Shown one piece after another: positions 25,199-32,948 of a DNA stretch of 36,169 bases (the first letter of the stretch is position 1; every line of letters starts with the position of its first letter). Source of the DNA: an uncultured Acidobacteriota bacterium (GTDB lineage: Bacteria > Acidobacteriota > Terriglobia > Bryobacterales > Bryobacteraceae). The DNA is taken from NCBI GenBank assembly GCA_902825945.1, contig CADECY010000095.1, positions 1,030 to 37,198 of the forward strand, written 5' to 3'. The notes below the pieces were generated by a model, which saw only the letters and a program-made list of their open reading frames with translations, searched no databases and had not been told where the DNA came from. A program made the translations under genes and the position numbers.

Positions 25199-25705
25199 TT
25201 ACTGTCGCGACGGGAAGGTCCCATCGGTCGCGATGATCCAGTTGATCACCACATACGGTTGGTGGTTGTCATGTGGCTGCGATCCGCCGCCGGACGGAGC
25301 GATCATCGCCGCACTCATCTGAGAATTCGCGCTCGAAGCGTAGCTTCCACCAGTAGCGAGCGTCGCCCCCGCCGGATTCGACTCCGTGGCTTCGCCTTCG
25401 GCGCCGCTCACGCCGTGCGAGTGAGATGGAAGTGTCGCGCCGGTGACCGTGACCGCCTCGACACCGCCTTGCTCCCCTTGCTGGTAAGACTGCAAGCCCG
25501 GACCTTGCCCTGATCCCAGCGGGATCCGCCCCCGCAGATCCGGAAGCCCGAAGGTCGTCCTTCCATCACCCCCATACATCGTTCCGAGCAGGCTGAATAG
25601 GGCGGTGTTTTGGGAGATCGATATCAACTGCCCCTGGCACAGTGCCCAGCCTCTCGGCGCGAAATTGAATCCGACACACATCAGTTGGCCGACAAATGGT
25701 TCCAT
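25199..25705 (-). CDS. Tail-collar domain protein (microcystin-dependent protein-like), copy 2
   Basis: 168 residues made almost entirely of the phage tail-collar fold: FVGQLMCVGFNFAPRGWALCQGQ, LISISQNTALFSLLGTMYGGD, TTFGLPDLRGRIPLGSGQGPGL, a Ser/Gly/Ala-rich middle (105-145), and the conserved end HDNHQPYVVINWIIATDGTFPSRQ. Similar proteins are called microcystin-dependent protein (MdpB type); they occur in tandem sets in many non-phage genomes and their role is unknown. It closely resembles its upstream neighbour in framework positions, so the pair arose by duplication. No signal peptide is seen. A GAGGA ribosome site lies 8 nt before the ATG. Lack of other tail genes argues against a prophage. 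Confidence 0.93.
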   Translation of the reverse strand: MEPFVGQLMCVGFNFAPRGWALCQGQLISISQNTALFSLLGTMYGGDGRTTFGLPDLRGRIPLGSGQGPGLQSYQQGEQGGVEAVTVTGATLPSHSHGVSGAEGEATESNPAGATLATGGSYASSANSQMSAAMIAPSGGGSQPHDNHQPYVVINWIIATDGTFPSRQ

Positions 25706-25721
25706 GGTGTGATCCTCGGCG

Positions 25722-26228
25722 CTACTGCCGTGACGGGAAGACGCCTTGGGTGGCGATGATCCAATTCAGCACCGTGAAAGGCTGCCGATTCTCATGAGGC
25801 TGGTTGCCCCCACCGGAGACCGGAATCATGGCGGGACTCATCGGGGTGTTGGGCGCCGTCGCGTAACTCCCCCCGGCGGCCGGAACTGAATTCGCCGGTT
25901 GGGACGATTCCGACTCCCCGGTCGACCCCATTACCGTGTGCGTATGGAGGGGAATCTGCAACGCCGTCAGCGTCACCGTTTCGCTCCCCGCCATTTCACC
26001 CTGCGAATAGTTCTGAAGCCCCGGTCCCTGTCCGAAACTGACGGGCACGCGGCCTCGCAGGTCGGGCAGACCGAACGTGTTGATGCCGTCGCCCCCGTAC
26101 GTCGTGCCAAGCAGGCTGAACAGGGCCGTATTCTGAGCAATGGACATCAGTTGACCATTGCATTGCGCCCAGCCAACCGGCGCGAAGTTGAACCCGACAC
26201 ACATCAATTGACCGATAAACGGATCCAT
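25722..26228 (-). CDS. Tail-collar domain protein (microcystin-dependent protein-like), copy 1
   Basis: 168 residues, the same length as the copy 16 nt downstream. Shared framework: PFIGQLMCVGFNFAPVGWAQ, NTALFSLLGTTYGGDG, TFGLPDLRGRVPVSFGQGPG and NWIIATQGVFPSRQ. The middle (QIPLHTHTVMGSTGESESSQ) differs most from copy 2, so the variable segment has diverged while the collar fold is conserved, as expected for a display or binding module. It has a strong ribosome site AAGGAGG (26237-26243) 8 nt before the ATG. It is the first gene of a two-gene operon. Localisation and function are unknown. Confidence 0.93.
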   Translation of the reverse strand: MDPFIGQLMCVGFNFAPVGWAQCNGQLMSIAQNTALFSLLGTTYGGDGINTFGLPDLRGRVPVSFGQGPGLQNYSQGEMAGSETVTLTALQIPLHTHTVMGSTGESESSQPANSVPAAGGSYATAPNTPMSPAMIPVSGGGNQPHENRQPFTVLNWIIATQGVFPSRQ

Positions 26229-26236
26229 CCGTAGAT

Positions 26237-26243
26237 CCTCCTT
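26237..26243 (-). promoter_or_regulatory. Strong Shine-Dalgarno site of the tail-collar operon
   Basis: AAGGAGG on the minus strand with an 8-nt spacer to the ATG at 26228. It shows that this gene uses canonical initiation, in contrast to the leaderless-type starts elsewhere in the window. Confidence 0.7.
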
Positions 26244-26361
26244 GATCTGGTTTGCGCTGATCTCCCGTAGCTTCCGATTCGGGAGCAGCTACGCCAGTAT
26301 GGCCAACCGAACGCTCGAATGCAAGGAACGCGGACCCGTTTCGAGGAATTTCTTGTAAAAA

Positions 26362-27696
26362 CTACGCCGCGGGATGTCGCCACGGACTGCGATAGGCCCG
26401 CATCAGCATCCGGGTCGCTTCTTCGTCTGCCACGATCCGCGTCGACACCGGATCGAAGGAAAGCGAACGCCCCAGCCGCATGCTCAGGTTCGCCAGGATG
26501 CAACTAGCCGACGAAGTGTAACCCTGCTCGATATCCGCCACTGGCCGCCCGCGCGATGCGATATTCGCCAAGAGATCCTTCATGTGATGCCGGATAGCCG
26601 GCGCCACATGCTTCTCCAAGCGGTCTTCCGTCTTGTCCTCCGGATATTGCTCGAGCTCATAAGTTACATCTTTGTGGGCCGGTTGCTCACCTTTCTCCAT
26701 CGGCGTGTAGTCGTAACCCATCACGCCCGCCTTGAGTGTTCCCTTCTCGCCGTAAAACGTCGCGCCCCACGGATACTTCGGATCCGGCGGATGTCCCCAA
26801 CTCCGGTGCTGCCACACCACCTTCACTTCACCAAAATCGAATTCCGCCGTCTGCGTATCGGGAATGTTGGCCTTGCTCGCCTTGTCAACCAGAATCCCTC
26901 CAGTCGACGAAACCGACTTCGGCCACCCGAGCCCCATCATCCATCGCGTCATATCGAGCATGTGGACGCACATGTCGCCCATGATCCCGTTCCCATACTC
27001 GTTGAACGCGCGCCACCGGCCCGGGTGCGCCAGTTCATTGTACGGACGCATCGGCGCCGGACCCGTCCACATCTCCCAATCCAGATGATCCGGCGGCGCC
27101 GTATCCGGCGGATTCGCCTTCGCTCGCATGTGGTAGTAGCAATAAATCTCCACGAGCCCGATCTTGCCGAGCTTCCCCGAATCGAGGAATCGCTGCTTGG
27201 CCTCCACCAGATGCGGCGTGCTCCGCCGCTGTGTCCCGATCTGCACCACGCGCTTGTGCTTGCGCGCCGCGTCGAGCATCGCCTTCCCTTCGGCCACATC
27301 CACGCTGATCGGCTTCTGGCAGTAGATGTCGGCGCCCGCCTCACACGCCGCGATCATCGCAAGCGCGTGCCAATGGTCCGGCGTCGCGATCAAGACGATA
27401 TCGAGATCACGTTCTTTCAACATCTCCCGATAGTCGGCATAGGTCCGCGGCTTCTTCTTGTTCGCCTGCCGCGTCGCGGTGAGTTCGGCCGCTTGCGCCA
27501 GCATCCGCTTGTCGACATCGCACAGCGACACCACCTCCACCGGCGCCACCTGGATCAGCCGGAACAGGTCGCACTTGCCGTACCATCCACAGCCGATCAG
27601 GCCCACTCGCTTCGGCTTCTCATCGGCGAACGGAGCGGCATAGGCCGGAATCGAGAGTCCGGCGGCGGAGGCAGAAAGAAATCGGCGGCGATCCAT
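26362..27696 (-). CDS. Gfo/Idh/MocA-family oxidoreductase, Tat-exported
   Basis: 444 residues from the ATG at 27696. An in-frame ATG at 27702 exists, but it touches the TACGAT hexamer that ends 6 nt before 27696. The N-terminus MDRRRFLSASAAGLSIPAYA is a Tat signal. The NAD(P)-binding Rossmann motif is VGLIGCGWYGK (31-41); IATPDHWHALAMIAACEAGA and the CQKPISVDVAEGK segment (the EKP-type Lys motif) follow. The C-terminal domain (GNGIMGDMCVHMLDMTRWMMG) is the substrate-binding half. Members oxidise or reduce sugars or cyclitols; Tat-exported ones are common in Acidobacteria and Planctomycetes and probably carry their nicotinamide cofactor out tightly bound. It follows the unknown exported protein gene by 34 nt and may be transcribed both with it and from its own promoter. 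Confidence 0.92.
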   Translation of the reverse strand: MDRRRFLSASAAGLSIPAYAAPFADEKPKRVGLIGCGWYGKCDLFRLIQVAPVEVVSLCDVDKRMLAQAAELTATRQANKKKPRTYADYREMLKERDLDIVLIATPDHWHALAMIAACEAGADIYCQKPISVDVAEGKAMLDAARKHKRVVQIGTQRRSTPHLVEAKQRFLDSGKLGKIGLVEIYCYYHMRAKANPPDTAPPDHLDWEMWTGPAPMRPYNELAHPGRWRAFNEYGNGIMGDMCVHMLDMTRWMMGLGWPKSVSSTGGILVDKASKANIPDTQTAEFDFGEVKVVWQHRSWGHPPDPKYPWGATFYGEKGTLKAGVMGYDYTPMEKGEQPAHKDVTYELEQYPEDKTEDRLEKHVAPAIRHHMKDLLANIASRGRPVADIEQGYTSSASCILANLSMRLGRSLSFDPVSTRIVADEEATRMLMRAYRSPWRHPAA

Positions 27697-27702
27697 AGCC
27701 AT

Positions 27703-27708
27703 ATCGTA
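27703..27708 (-). promoter_or_regulatory. Putative -10 element of the Gfo/Idh/MocA gene
   Basis: TACGAT on the minus strand, 6 nt before the ATG at 27696, the same hexamer and spacing as at 4744 and 15544. It decides in favour of the shorter start. No -35 consensus is apparent. Confidence 0.4.
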
Positions 27709-27730
27709 GCGGATCGCCGCGGCCACGAAG

Positions 27731-29281
27731 TCAGTGCAGCGAGAAAACGGCGACGTCGTGGTGATACGGGTCGAACTGGTACATCCGGAGCCGCGCGGAC
27801 GGCTCGAAGTTCAGTTGCAACTCGACCCGATGCCGGCCCGGTACGCCGTTCCGATCCACCGGTGGTACATCGATCAAACCGAAGCTGCCACCGGCGAGCG
27901 GCCACCAATGCGCCCGGCCGAAGGTGAAGTCACAGCCGGTTCCCCCCACCGCGACCGTCGATTGGAACTGATTCTCCCAGCCGCGCGCTCCCCCGAAGTC
28001 GACGTTTTCGTATCCGTGAACGAAGTGATCGCCATTGAGCAGCGTCACCTTGAACGTTTGTGGCCTGCGCGTCCACTTCGGGAAATTCGAGATGCTTCCG
28101 TAGATCGTGTTGTTGACGTAAAGTAGTGTCGCATCGGCATCCGGATCGGGTTGGACGCCTTCCGGTAGCAACGTCCGGTCGCTCCAGTCGCGCAGAGCCC
28201 GTTGCCCGGCCTCTGCCAGGCGCTCGATCTCCGCCGCGCCCGCGGACTGCATCTCTGTCAGCGCGCGCCACATACGCTTGGCCGGCGATAATTCCCCGAT
28301 CTTGGCGATCGCCGCCAGTTGCATCTCCCGGTTCAACCGTGGCGTTCGCCCGAAGACATCGGTCTCCCATTGATACAGATCCTTGCCACCGATCGTCTTG
28401 AGCACGTTCTCCATCACCTGGACCCGGGGCGGGTGCCGGCGCCAACCCCATGTGTAGATCAGGTTGAGGTACTTTGCCGGAGGCATCTTGACCTTCATCA
28501 CGACACGTGTGCCTTCCTCCATCGGAAAGAACGTCTGGTCCATCGCGATATGCGGTGCGCCGAACTCGCCCGGCACGTTCCCCGGCGGCGCATCGAAGAA
28601 TAGCGTGAACGGCGAGAAGTCATCAGCGCCGCGATGCAGAACGTCGACCGTATAGGTTACCGTCCAAGGAACTTCCTGCACCTCCCTCGGATCGATCAGC
28701 CCTACATCTGACTCCACGTGTGAATCGAACCACACCTGGTGGACATCGACATTGCCGCCGGTTTTGCGCCCCGACGAATCGAACACAGGCGTCACCCGCC
28801 TGAGTTTCTCCGGACCCGTATAGTGCAGCATCGGCATTCCGCTGTAGGTGGGCCGTCTCGCGATCGGATTCCCCTCGAGGATGGCGAGTCCGAAGCGGAT
28901 CGTCTCGGTGTCCACTCTTCCTGCCTTCGCCGCCTGCGCCAGCCGCTCGAATGTCTCCCGCAGATCGTCCGTGGGCGATGCCGCATCGATCTTGGTCACC
29001 ACGGGATTTCCATCGAGCAGATTGTAGGGCGCCGATGCCCGCGACGGGTTGGTATTCGCCATCTCGTTCCCATCCGAATCGAACATGTTCGAGTCGACCG
29101 TCAAGAGGAAGTTCCTCCCCACCGGCAGCGGGCCCTCACCAGTCACCACGCGGGTGGTCCCTCCGTCGGGCGACACCGTCTGCCGCGAAGGTGCAGGCCT
29201 GGGCTGCGGACGCGGATGCTGGGCGCCAAGCGGCGCGCAGACCGCAAGAACAATTGCGAAGACCGAAACGCGCTCAGCCAC
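27731..29281 (-). CDS. Exported protein of unknown function in a copper-related operon
   Basis: 516 residues. It begins with GTG and a Sec signal (ERVSVFAIVLAVCAPLGAQ), preceded by AGGAGG 6 nt upstream. No family is recognised. The body is rich in aromatic and His residues: GGNVDVHQVWFDSHVESDVG, MDQTFFPMEEGTRVVMKVKM, LIYTWGWRRHPPRVQVMEN, GDHFVHGYENVDF and FTFGRAHWWPLAGG. The end, HRVELQLNFEPSARLRMYQFDPYHHDVAVFSLH, reads as beta strands. The upstream SCO-like gene overlaps it by 8 nt, so the two are co-translated. The context (multicopper oxidase, SCO) makes a role as partner, metal carrier or substrate-binding component plausible; this is inference only. Confidence 0.8.
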   Translation of the reverse strand: MAERVSVFAIVLAVCAPLGAQHPRPQPRPAPSRQTVSPDGGTTRVVTGEGPLPVGRNFLLTVDSNMFDSDGNEMANTNPSRASAPYNLLDGNPVVTKIDAASPTDDLRETFERLAQAAKAGRVDTETIRFGLAILEGNPIARRPTYSGMPMLHYTGPEKLRRVTPVFDSSGRKTGGNVDVHQVWFDSHVESDVGLIDPREVQEVPWTVTYTVDVLHRGADDFSPFTLFFDAPPGNVPGEFGAPHIAMDQTFFPMEEGTRVVMKVKMPPAKYLNLIYTWGWRRHPPRVQVMENVLKTIGGKDLYQWETDVFGRTPRLNREMQLAAIAKIGELSPAKRMWRALTEMQSAGAAEIERLAEAGQRALRDWSDRTLLPEGVQPDPDADATLLYVNNTIYGSISNFPKWTRRPQTFKVTLLNGDHFVHGYENVDFGGARGWENQFQSTVAVGGTGCDFTFGRAHWWPLAGGSFGLIDVPPVDRNGVPGRHRVELQLNFEPSARLRMYQFDPYHHDVAVFSLH

Positions 29282-29828
29282 GGGGTGCCTCCTGACAATG
29301 CGATAAGTCGAGCCAGCCGAGATGCCGCACGATCTTGGCGGGATCGGCCAACGCGGGACAGGCCGCCCATCGGTCCAGCCGTTCGTTCCCGTATCGGATC
29401 AGTCCCGTATGGGACGACTTTCGCCGGTCGAGTTCCGGATCGGGGGCCGAGAAGCCCAGTCGCCTGCGCAACATCTCGAGATCCTCGGGATTGCCAGTGA
29501 GGAACCGCCAACCGCGGCCGATCCCGTGCGCCTCGGCGTAAGCCCGCAGCACCCTCGGCGTGTCCACTTCCGGATCCAGCGTGAATGAATACAGGAAGAT
29601 GTCCTTCCCCATGCGATCGCCTAGCAGCTTGTGAACCTTCATCAAGTTCGCCGTGTACAGCGGACAGCGCCCCTCGCACGTTGTGTACATGAAGTTCAGT
29701 ATCACGGTCCGGCCTCGCAGCAGGTCGTCGTAGAATCGCGCCCGCTCGTTCTCGTGAGTGGTCAACACCACGTTCGGAAAGTAGTCCGCCCTCGGCCCTC
29801 GGCGCGGCGCCGCGCATTGTATCTTCAT
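29274..29828 (-). CDS. SCO1/SenC-like thioredoxin-fold protein without export signal
   Basis: 184 residues with the SCO copper site: CEGRC (C51, C55) after VILNFMYTT, and the distant histidine in SSHTGLIRYGN (H140). FLYSFTLDPEVDTPRVLRAYAEAHG is the usual middle segment of the fold. SCO proteins bind copper and use the thiols to metallate or reduce cuproproteins, normally outside the cytoplasm and with a membrane anchor. Here the start is fixed by AGGAG 6 nt before the ATG (the site overlaps the stop of the oxidase gene), and the N-terminus KIQCAAPRRGPRADYFPN has no signal or anchor. The protein therefore seems cytoplasmic or exported with a partner. It follows the multicopper oxidase gene by 9 nt and overlaps the next gene by 8 nt. 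Confidence 0.88.
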   Translation of the reverse strand: MKIQCAAPRRGPRADYFPNVVLTTHENERARFYDDLLRGRTVILNFMYTTCEGRCPLYTANLMKVHKLLGDRMGKDIFLYSFTLDPEVDTPRVLRAYAEAHGIGRGWRFLTGNPEDLEMLRRRLGFSAPDPELDRRKSSHTGLIRYGNERLDRWAACPALADPAKIVRHLGWLDLSHCQEAPRG

Positions 29829-29837
29829 GGCGTACTC

Positions 29838-31433
29838 CTACGGAACCACATCGAACCGGATCATCATCGAATGATCCTCGTGCAGCACGTTGTGGCAGTG
29901 CATCACGTAGCGCCCCAGAAAATCCCGGAACCGCATGAAGATCTTGATCTCGTCATTCGGACCCAGCCGCACTGTATCCTTCCGCGACCGGTTCACGTCT
30001 CCGGGCCCCGGTGCGACTCCGTTGATCGAAAGGATCTGGAACTCTTCGAAGTGGATATGGATCGGATGCGACCATGTCGCGCCCTCGTTCCGGAACGTCC
30101 ACACCTCGGCGCTTCCCTGCTTCACCTCGGCGTCGAGCCTCGTCGTGTCGAAGAGCTTGCCGTTCACCAGCCACAGATTATTGAGATAGTCGAATCGCCA
30201 CAGCCGCTCCTGCTTCACCTCGGACATGTCCACGCGTGGCAGCGGCCGCAATGTCTCCGGAATCCGGCTCGGATCGTCCCGGTCATCGCTCACGACGTCG
30301 AACCGCAGTACCGCATCCCCCGGTGTCATGAGCCGCCCTGTCGGACCCTCGCCCGCCGTCTGCTCCATCCGGTTCAGCAGGAAAACCTGGTCGCCTCGCC
30401 TGAAATTCGAAAAATCGATGATGACATCGGCCCTTTCGGCGGGGCTCAGTGTCACCTCCTGCACCGCGATCGGCGCTGGAAACATGTTGCCGTCGTTCGA
30501 CAACTGCACCATGCGCTGTCCGTTGCTCAACTCGAACCGGTAGAATCGCGAGGGGCCGCCATTCAACAACCGGAACCGGTACTTCCGCCGCGCAACTTGA
30601 AAATACGGTTGAATCGCGTTGTTGACCGTGTACCGGTCGCCCAGTATCCCCGCCGTGTTGAACACGTCGTAAGCCATTTGACCATCGCGATCGAAGGCGC
30701 GGTCATGGAAAATCAGCGGAATGTCGCAGGCGCCGCTCGGCAGCCGGAACGCCTTTGGATTCGCGTCCCGTTCGTCCCCCGAATCCAGTTCATCGAACAA
30801 CAGGTAGAACCCGGTCAGCCCCCGCACCACGTTCTGCGCGGTGAAATCCTCGCGGTGATCGTGATACCAAAGAGTCGACATCACTTCCGCTGGATCGTGC
30901 CCCGCCGGAAAGTTCGGATAATGGTGATCCCGGTACTGCCCCGGATCGGTGAAGTCGGACGGATACCCGTCGCTCTCGCTCGCGTTGTGCCCGTTGTGCA
31001 GGTGCGTCGAAATTGACGGCAGCCCGAATCCCACGTGCTGCGCCGGAAGCTCATTCCGCATTCGAACCAACACCGGCTCACCGTAACGCGCGTGAATGGT
31101 CGGACCCGGCACCGTGCCCGCGTAGCCCCACACCGCCGACGGCGGCAACTCGGGATGGAACCGGTGCTGAATCTGCCGCACTCCGAAATCGTAGAGCTTC
31201 TTCGGTGCGAATTCCGAATAGCGCTGATGACGGCCCGGCTCCACAACCGGATCCAGCCGCTCGGCCGGCTCCGCAATCCCCGGAATGGGTAGAGGCACCG
31301 CCCACGGCGACACTTTCGGACTCCCGGGAAAGTCCACCGGCGGTTGCGAGCATAGCTGACCGTACGCTCTGGGTTTCATCAAGCCGGTGGCACCGGCCAA
31401 GCCCAATCGAAGGAGATCGCGTCTCGACGACAT
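29838..31433 (-). CDS. Multicopper oxidase (CotA/bilirubin-oxidase-like), Tat-exported
   Basis: 531 residues from the ATG at 31433; a TTG 12 nt earlier lies inside the ribosome site GAGGAGGG and is unlikely. The Tat signal is SSRRDLLRLGLAGATGLM. Copper ligands are all present: HLH (H144, H146) and WYHDH (H191, H193) in domain 1; HPIHIHFEEFQIL and HCHNVLHEDHSMM (H512, C513, H514, H518, type-1 ligand M523) in domain 3. The axial Met and the long LHED segment resemble CotA and bilirubin oxidase. It oxidises phenols, metals or pigments with reduction of O2 to water, in the periplasm. It heads the operon with SCO and an unknown exported protein; 180 nt upstream of the ATG are free for its promoter. 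Confidence 0.95.
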   Translation of the reverse strand: MSSRRDLLRLGLAGATGLMKPRAYGQLCSQPPVDFPGSPKVSPWAVPLPIPGIAEPAERLDPVVEPGRHQRYSEFAPKKLYDFGVRQIQHRFHPELPPSAVWGYAGTVPGPTIHARYGEPVLVRMRNELPAQHVGFGLPSISTHLHNGHNASESDGYPSDFTDPGQYRDHHYPNFPAGHDPAEVMSTLWYHDHREDFTAQNVVRGLTGFYLLFDELDSGDERDANPKAFRLPSGACDIPLIFHDRAFDRDGQMAYDVFNTAGILGDRYTVNNAIQPYFQVARRKYRFRLLNGGPSRFYRFELSNGQRMVQLSNDGNMFPAPIAVQEVTLSPAERADVIIDFSNFRRGDQVFLLNRMEQTAGEGPTGRLMTPGDAVLRFDVVSDDRDDPSRIPETLRPLPRVDMSEVKQERLWRFDYLNNLWLVNGKLFDTTRLDAEVKQGSAEVWTFRNEGATWSHPIHIHFEEFQILSINGVAPGPGDVNRSRKDTVRLGPNDEIKIFMRFRDFLGRYVMHCHNVLHEDHSMMIRFDVVP

Positions 31434-31435
31434 CA

Positions 31436-31443
31436 CCCTCCTC
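31436..31443 (-). promoter_or_regulatory. Shine-Dalgarno site deciding the oxidase start
   Basis: GAGGAGGG on the minus strand with a short 2-6 nt spacer (depending on register) to the ATG at 31433. It excludes the in-frame TTG at 31445, which would lie inside it. Confidence 0.6.
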
Positions 31444-31547
31444 AATTACGAAGGTTGGTGCAGGGCTCGCGACGTCTCGCGAACTTCCCGCCGAGAAACT
31501 GATCGTCGTGCCACAGACGGGGCTGTAGGGCTGTTGGTGCCTAAATC

Positions 31548-31569
31548 AAAAAACGGTCCAGTTAGCCGT
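31548..31569 (-). terminator. Weak factor-independent terminator after the GH29 gene
   Basis: On the minus strand ACGG and CCGT (31566-31569 and 31553-31556) can pair around a 9-nt loop, directly followed by six T (31548-31553). Just upstream (31578-31589) is the perfect palindrome GGGCGTACGCCC. Together they probably end the M20-GH29 transcript before the oxidase operon. The four-base stem is short. Confidence 0.35.
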
Positions 31570-31613
31570 AAGACATCGGGCGTACGCCCGCCTTCGTCTG
31601 GTCGCGGCCCCGA

Positions 31614-32948
31614 TCACCGCACGCGCACACCGCGCCGCTCGGAAGGCGCCACCCGGAACACGAACGCATACCGGCATGGCAGCAATGACCGCATCTTCTC
31701 CGGGATCTCCACCTCGACCCCATCGCCACTCGCCTTCCACTGCAACGGAGCCGATCCCCGTGCCCCCAGAAACGACACCCGCTCGTCTTCACCCGGCCGA
31801 ATCCCCGGAATCCGCAGCGTAGCCGGAACCGCGTCGCCACCCTCCGGAGCCATCCAGATCGCGTACTTCGTCGTACCTCGCCTCGTAAAAGCCCACTCAC
31901 CCGATCGATACGGCTCGAGCGGACGCGTCCCATGAATCGATTCGAAATTCACCGACATCCACTCACCGAACTCTTCCATCCGCGCCGCGGCCTCGGCCGG
32001 TAAAGACCCATCCGGCGCCGGCCCGGCATTCAGTAACAGATTTCCGCCCTTGGCAACCACGTCGATCAGCGTATGTAACAACACACGAGCGGACTTGTAA
32101 GTGTCCTTCGGATCGTAAGCCCACTTCGTCCCCATCGTCATGCAGCTTTCCCAAACGTGCTCGACATCGGCCTGCTGCAAGACCTTCTGCTCCGGCGTCA
32201 GATAATCCTCGAATTCCTTGCCCGTTCGATTGGCCACTAGCAGCCCAGGCTGCTTCGCCCGCGCTTCCGTCACGATCCGGTCCAGCCCGATATCCTGCTT
32301 CGGTGGACGCACCCAGCCTCCATCCAGCCACAGCATATCGATCTTGCCGTAGCCCGTCATCAGCTCGCGAATCTGCCCCTGCACGAACTCGCGGTACCGC
32401 GCCCACTTGGCCGGCTCGGCCGCCGTATCGTAAGTCGGATTCCGGTCCTCGGCAAACTTGCCCGGCTCCCAATAAGCCGGATGGCTCCAGTCAGGCTTCG
32501 AGAAATAGGCGCCCACCGCCAGATCCTCGGCCCGGAACGCATCGAACACCGCCTTGGCGATATTCGCCCGCGGACTCTTCGAGAACGGAACCGACGGATG
32601 CGTGATCCGGTTCTCGCTCAGCCGCGTGTTGAACATCGAGAAGCCGTCATGGTGCTTGGTCGTGAACACCACATACTTCATCCCCGCCATCTTCGCCAGC
32701 CGCGCCCAGGCCGATGGATCGAACTTCACCGGGTTGAACGTCTTCGGCAACGCGGCGTACTCGCGCCGGAACGCCTCCATCTGCTCACGCGTCTCCACGC
32801 CCGGATTCGACCACGAACGGTCTTTCCACACCAGCGGCCACGATTCCAGACATCCCTTCTGGGCATACGGCCCCCAATGAACGAAGAATCCGAACTTCAG
32901 ATCCTGGAACCAGGCAAGGCGTTTCGGGTCGGGACCGGGCGCGGGCAT
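31614..32948 (-). CDS. GH29 alpha-L-fucosidase
   Basis: 444 residues from the ATG at 32948; an upstream in-frame extension of 17 codons lies inside the preceding gene and is Gly-rich, so it is not used. GH29 landmarks: LKFGFFVHWGPYAQ (active-site strand), MAGMKYVVFTTKHHDGFSMF (the HH of substrate binding), GKIDMLWLDGGW (nucleophile Asp, D209), and GGNLLLNAGPAPDGSLP. A C-terminal beta-sandwich (about 350-444) completes the family layout. It hydrolyses alpha-L-fucosides by a retaining mechanism. No signal peptide is seen, so it probably acts on imported oligosaccharides. Its ATG overlaps the stop of the upstream M20 peptidase gene by one base (TGATG), so they are translationally coupled. Confidence 0.93.
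   Translation of the reverse strand: MPAPGPDPKRLAWFQDLKFGFFVHWGPYAQKGCLESWPLVWKDRSWSNPGVETREQMEAFRREYAALPKTFNPVKFDPSAWARLAKMAGMKYVVFTTKHHDGFSMFNTRLSENRITHPSVPFSKSPRANIAKAVFDAFRAEDLAVGAYFSKPDWSHPAYWEPGKFAEDRNPTYDTAAEPAKWARYREFVQGQIRELMTGYGKIDMLWLDGGWVRPPKQDIGLDRIVTEARAKQPGLLVANRTGKEFEDYLTPEQKVLQQADVEHVWESCMTMGTKWAYDPKDTYKSARVLLHTLIDVVAKGGNLLLNAGPAPDGSLPAEAAARMEEFGEWMSVNFESIHGTRPLEPYRSGEWAFTRRGTTKYAIWMAPEGGDAVPATLRIPGIRPGEDERVSFLGARGSAPLQWKASGDGVEVEIPEKMRSLLPCRYAFVFRVAPSERRGVRVR

Noticed and set aside
25199..26228. Prophage remnant suggested by tail-collar domains
   Set aside because: No integrase, capsid, baseplate, lysis or terminase gene is nearby, and the pair matches stand-alone microcystin-dependent-type proteins.
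26374..27927. Plus-strand frame of 517 codons opposite the Gfo/Idh/MocA gene
   Set aside because: Arg/His-rich shadow; the minus strand has a Tat signal, Rossmann motif and EKP-like motif.
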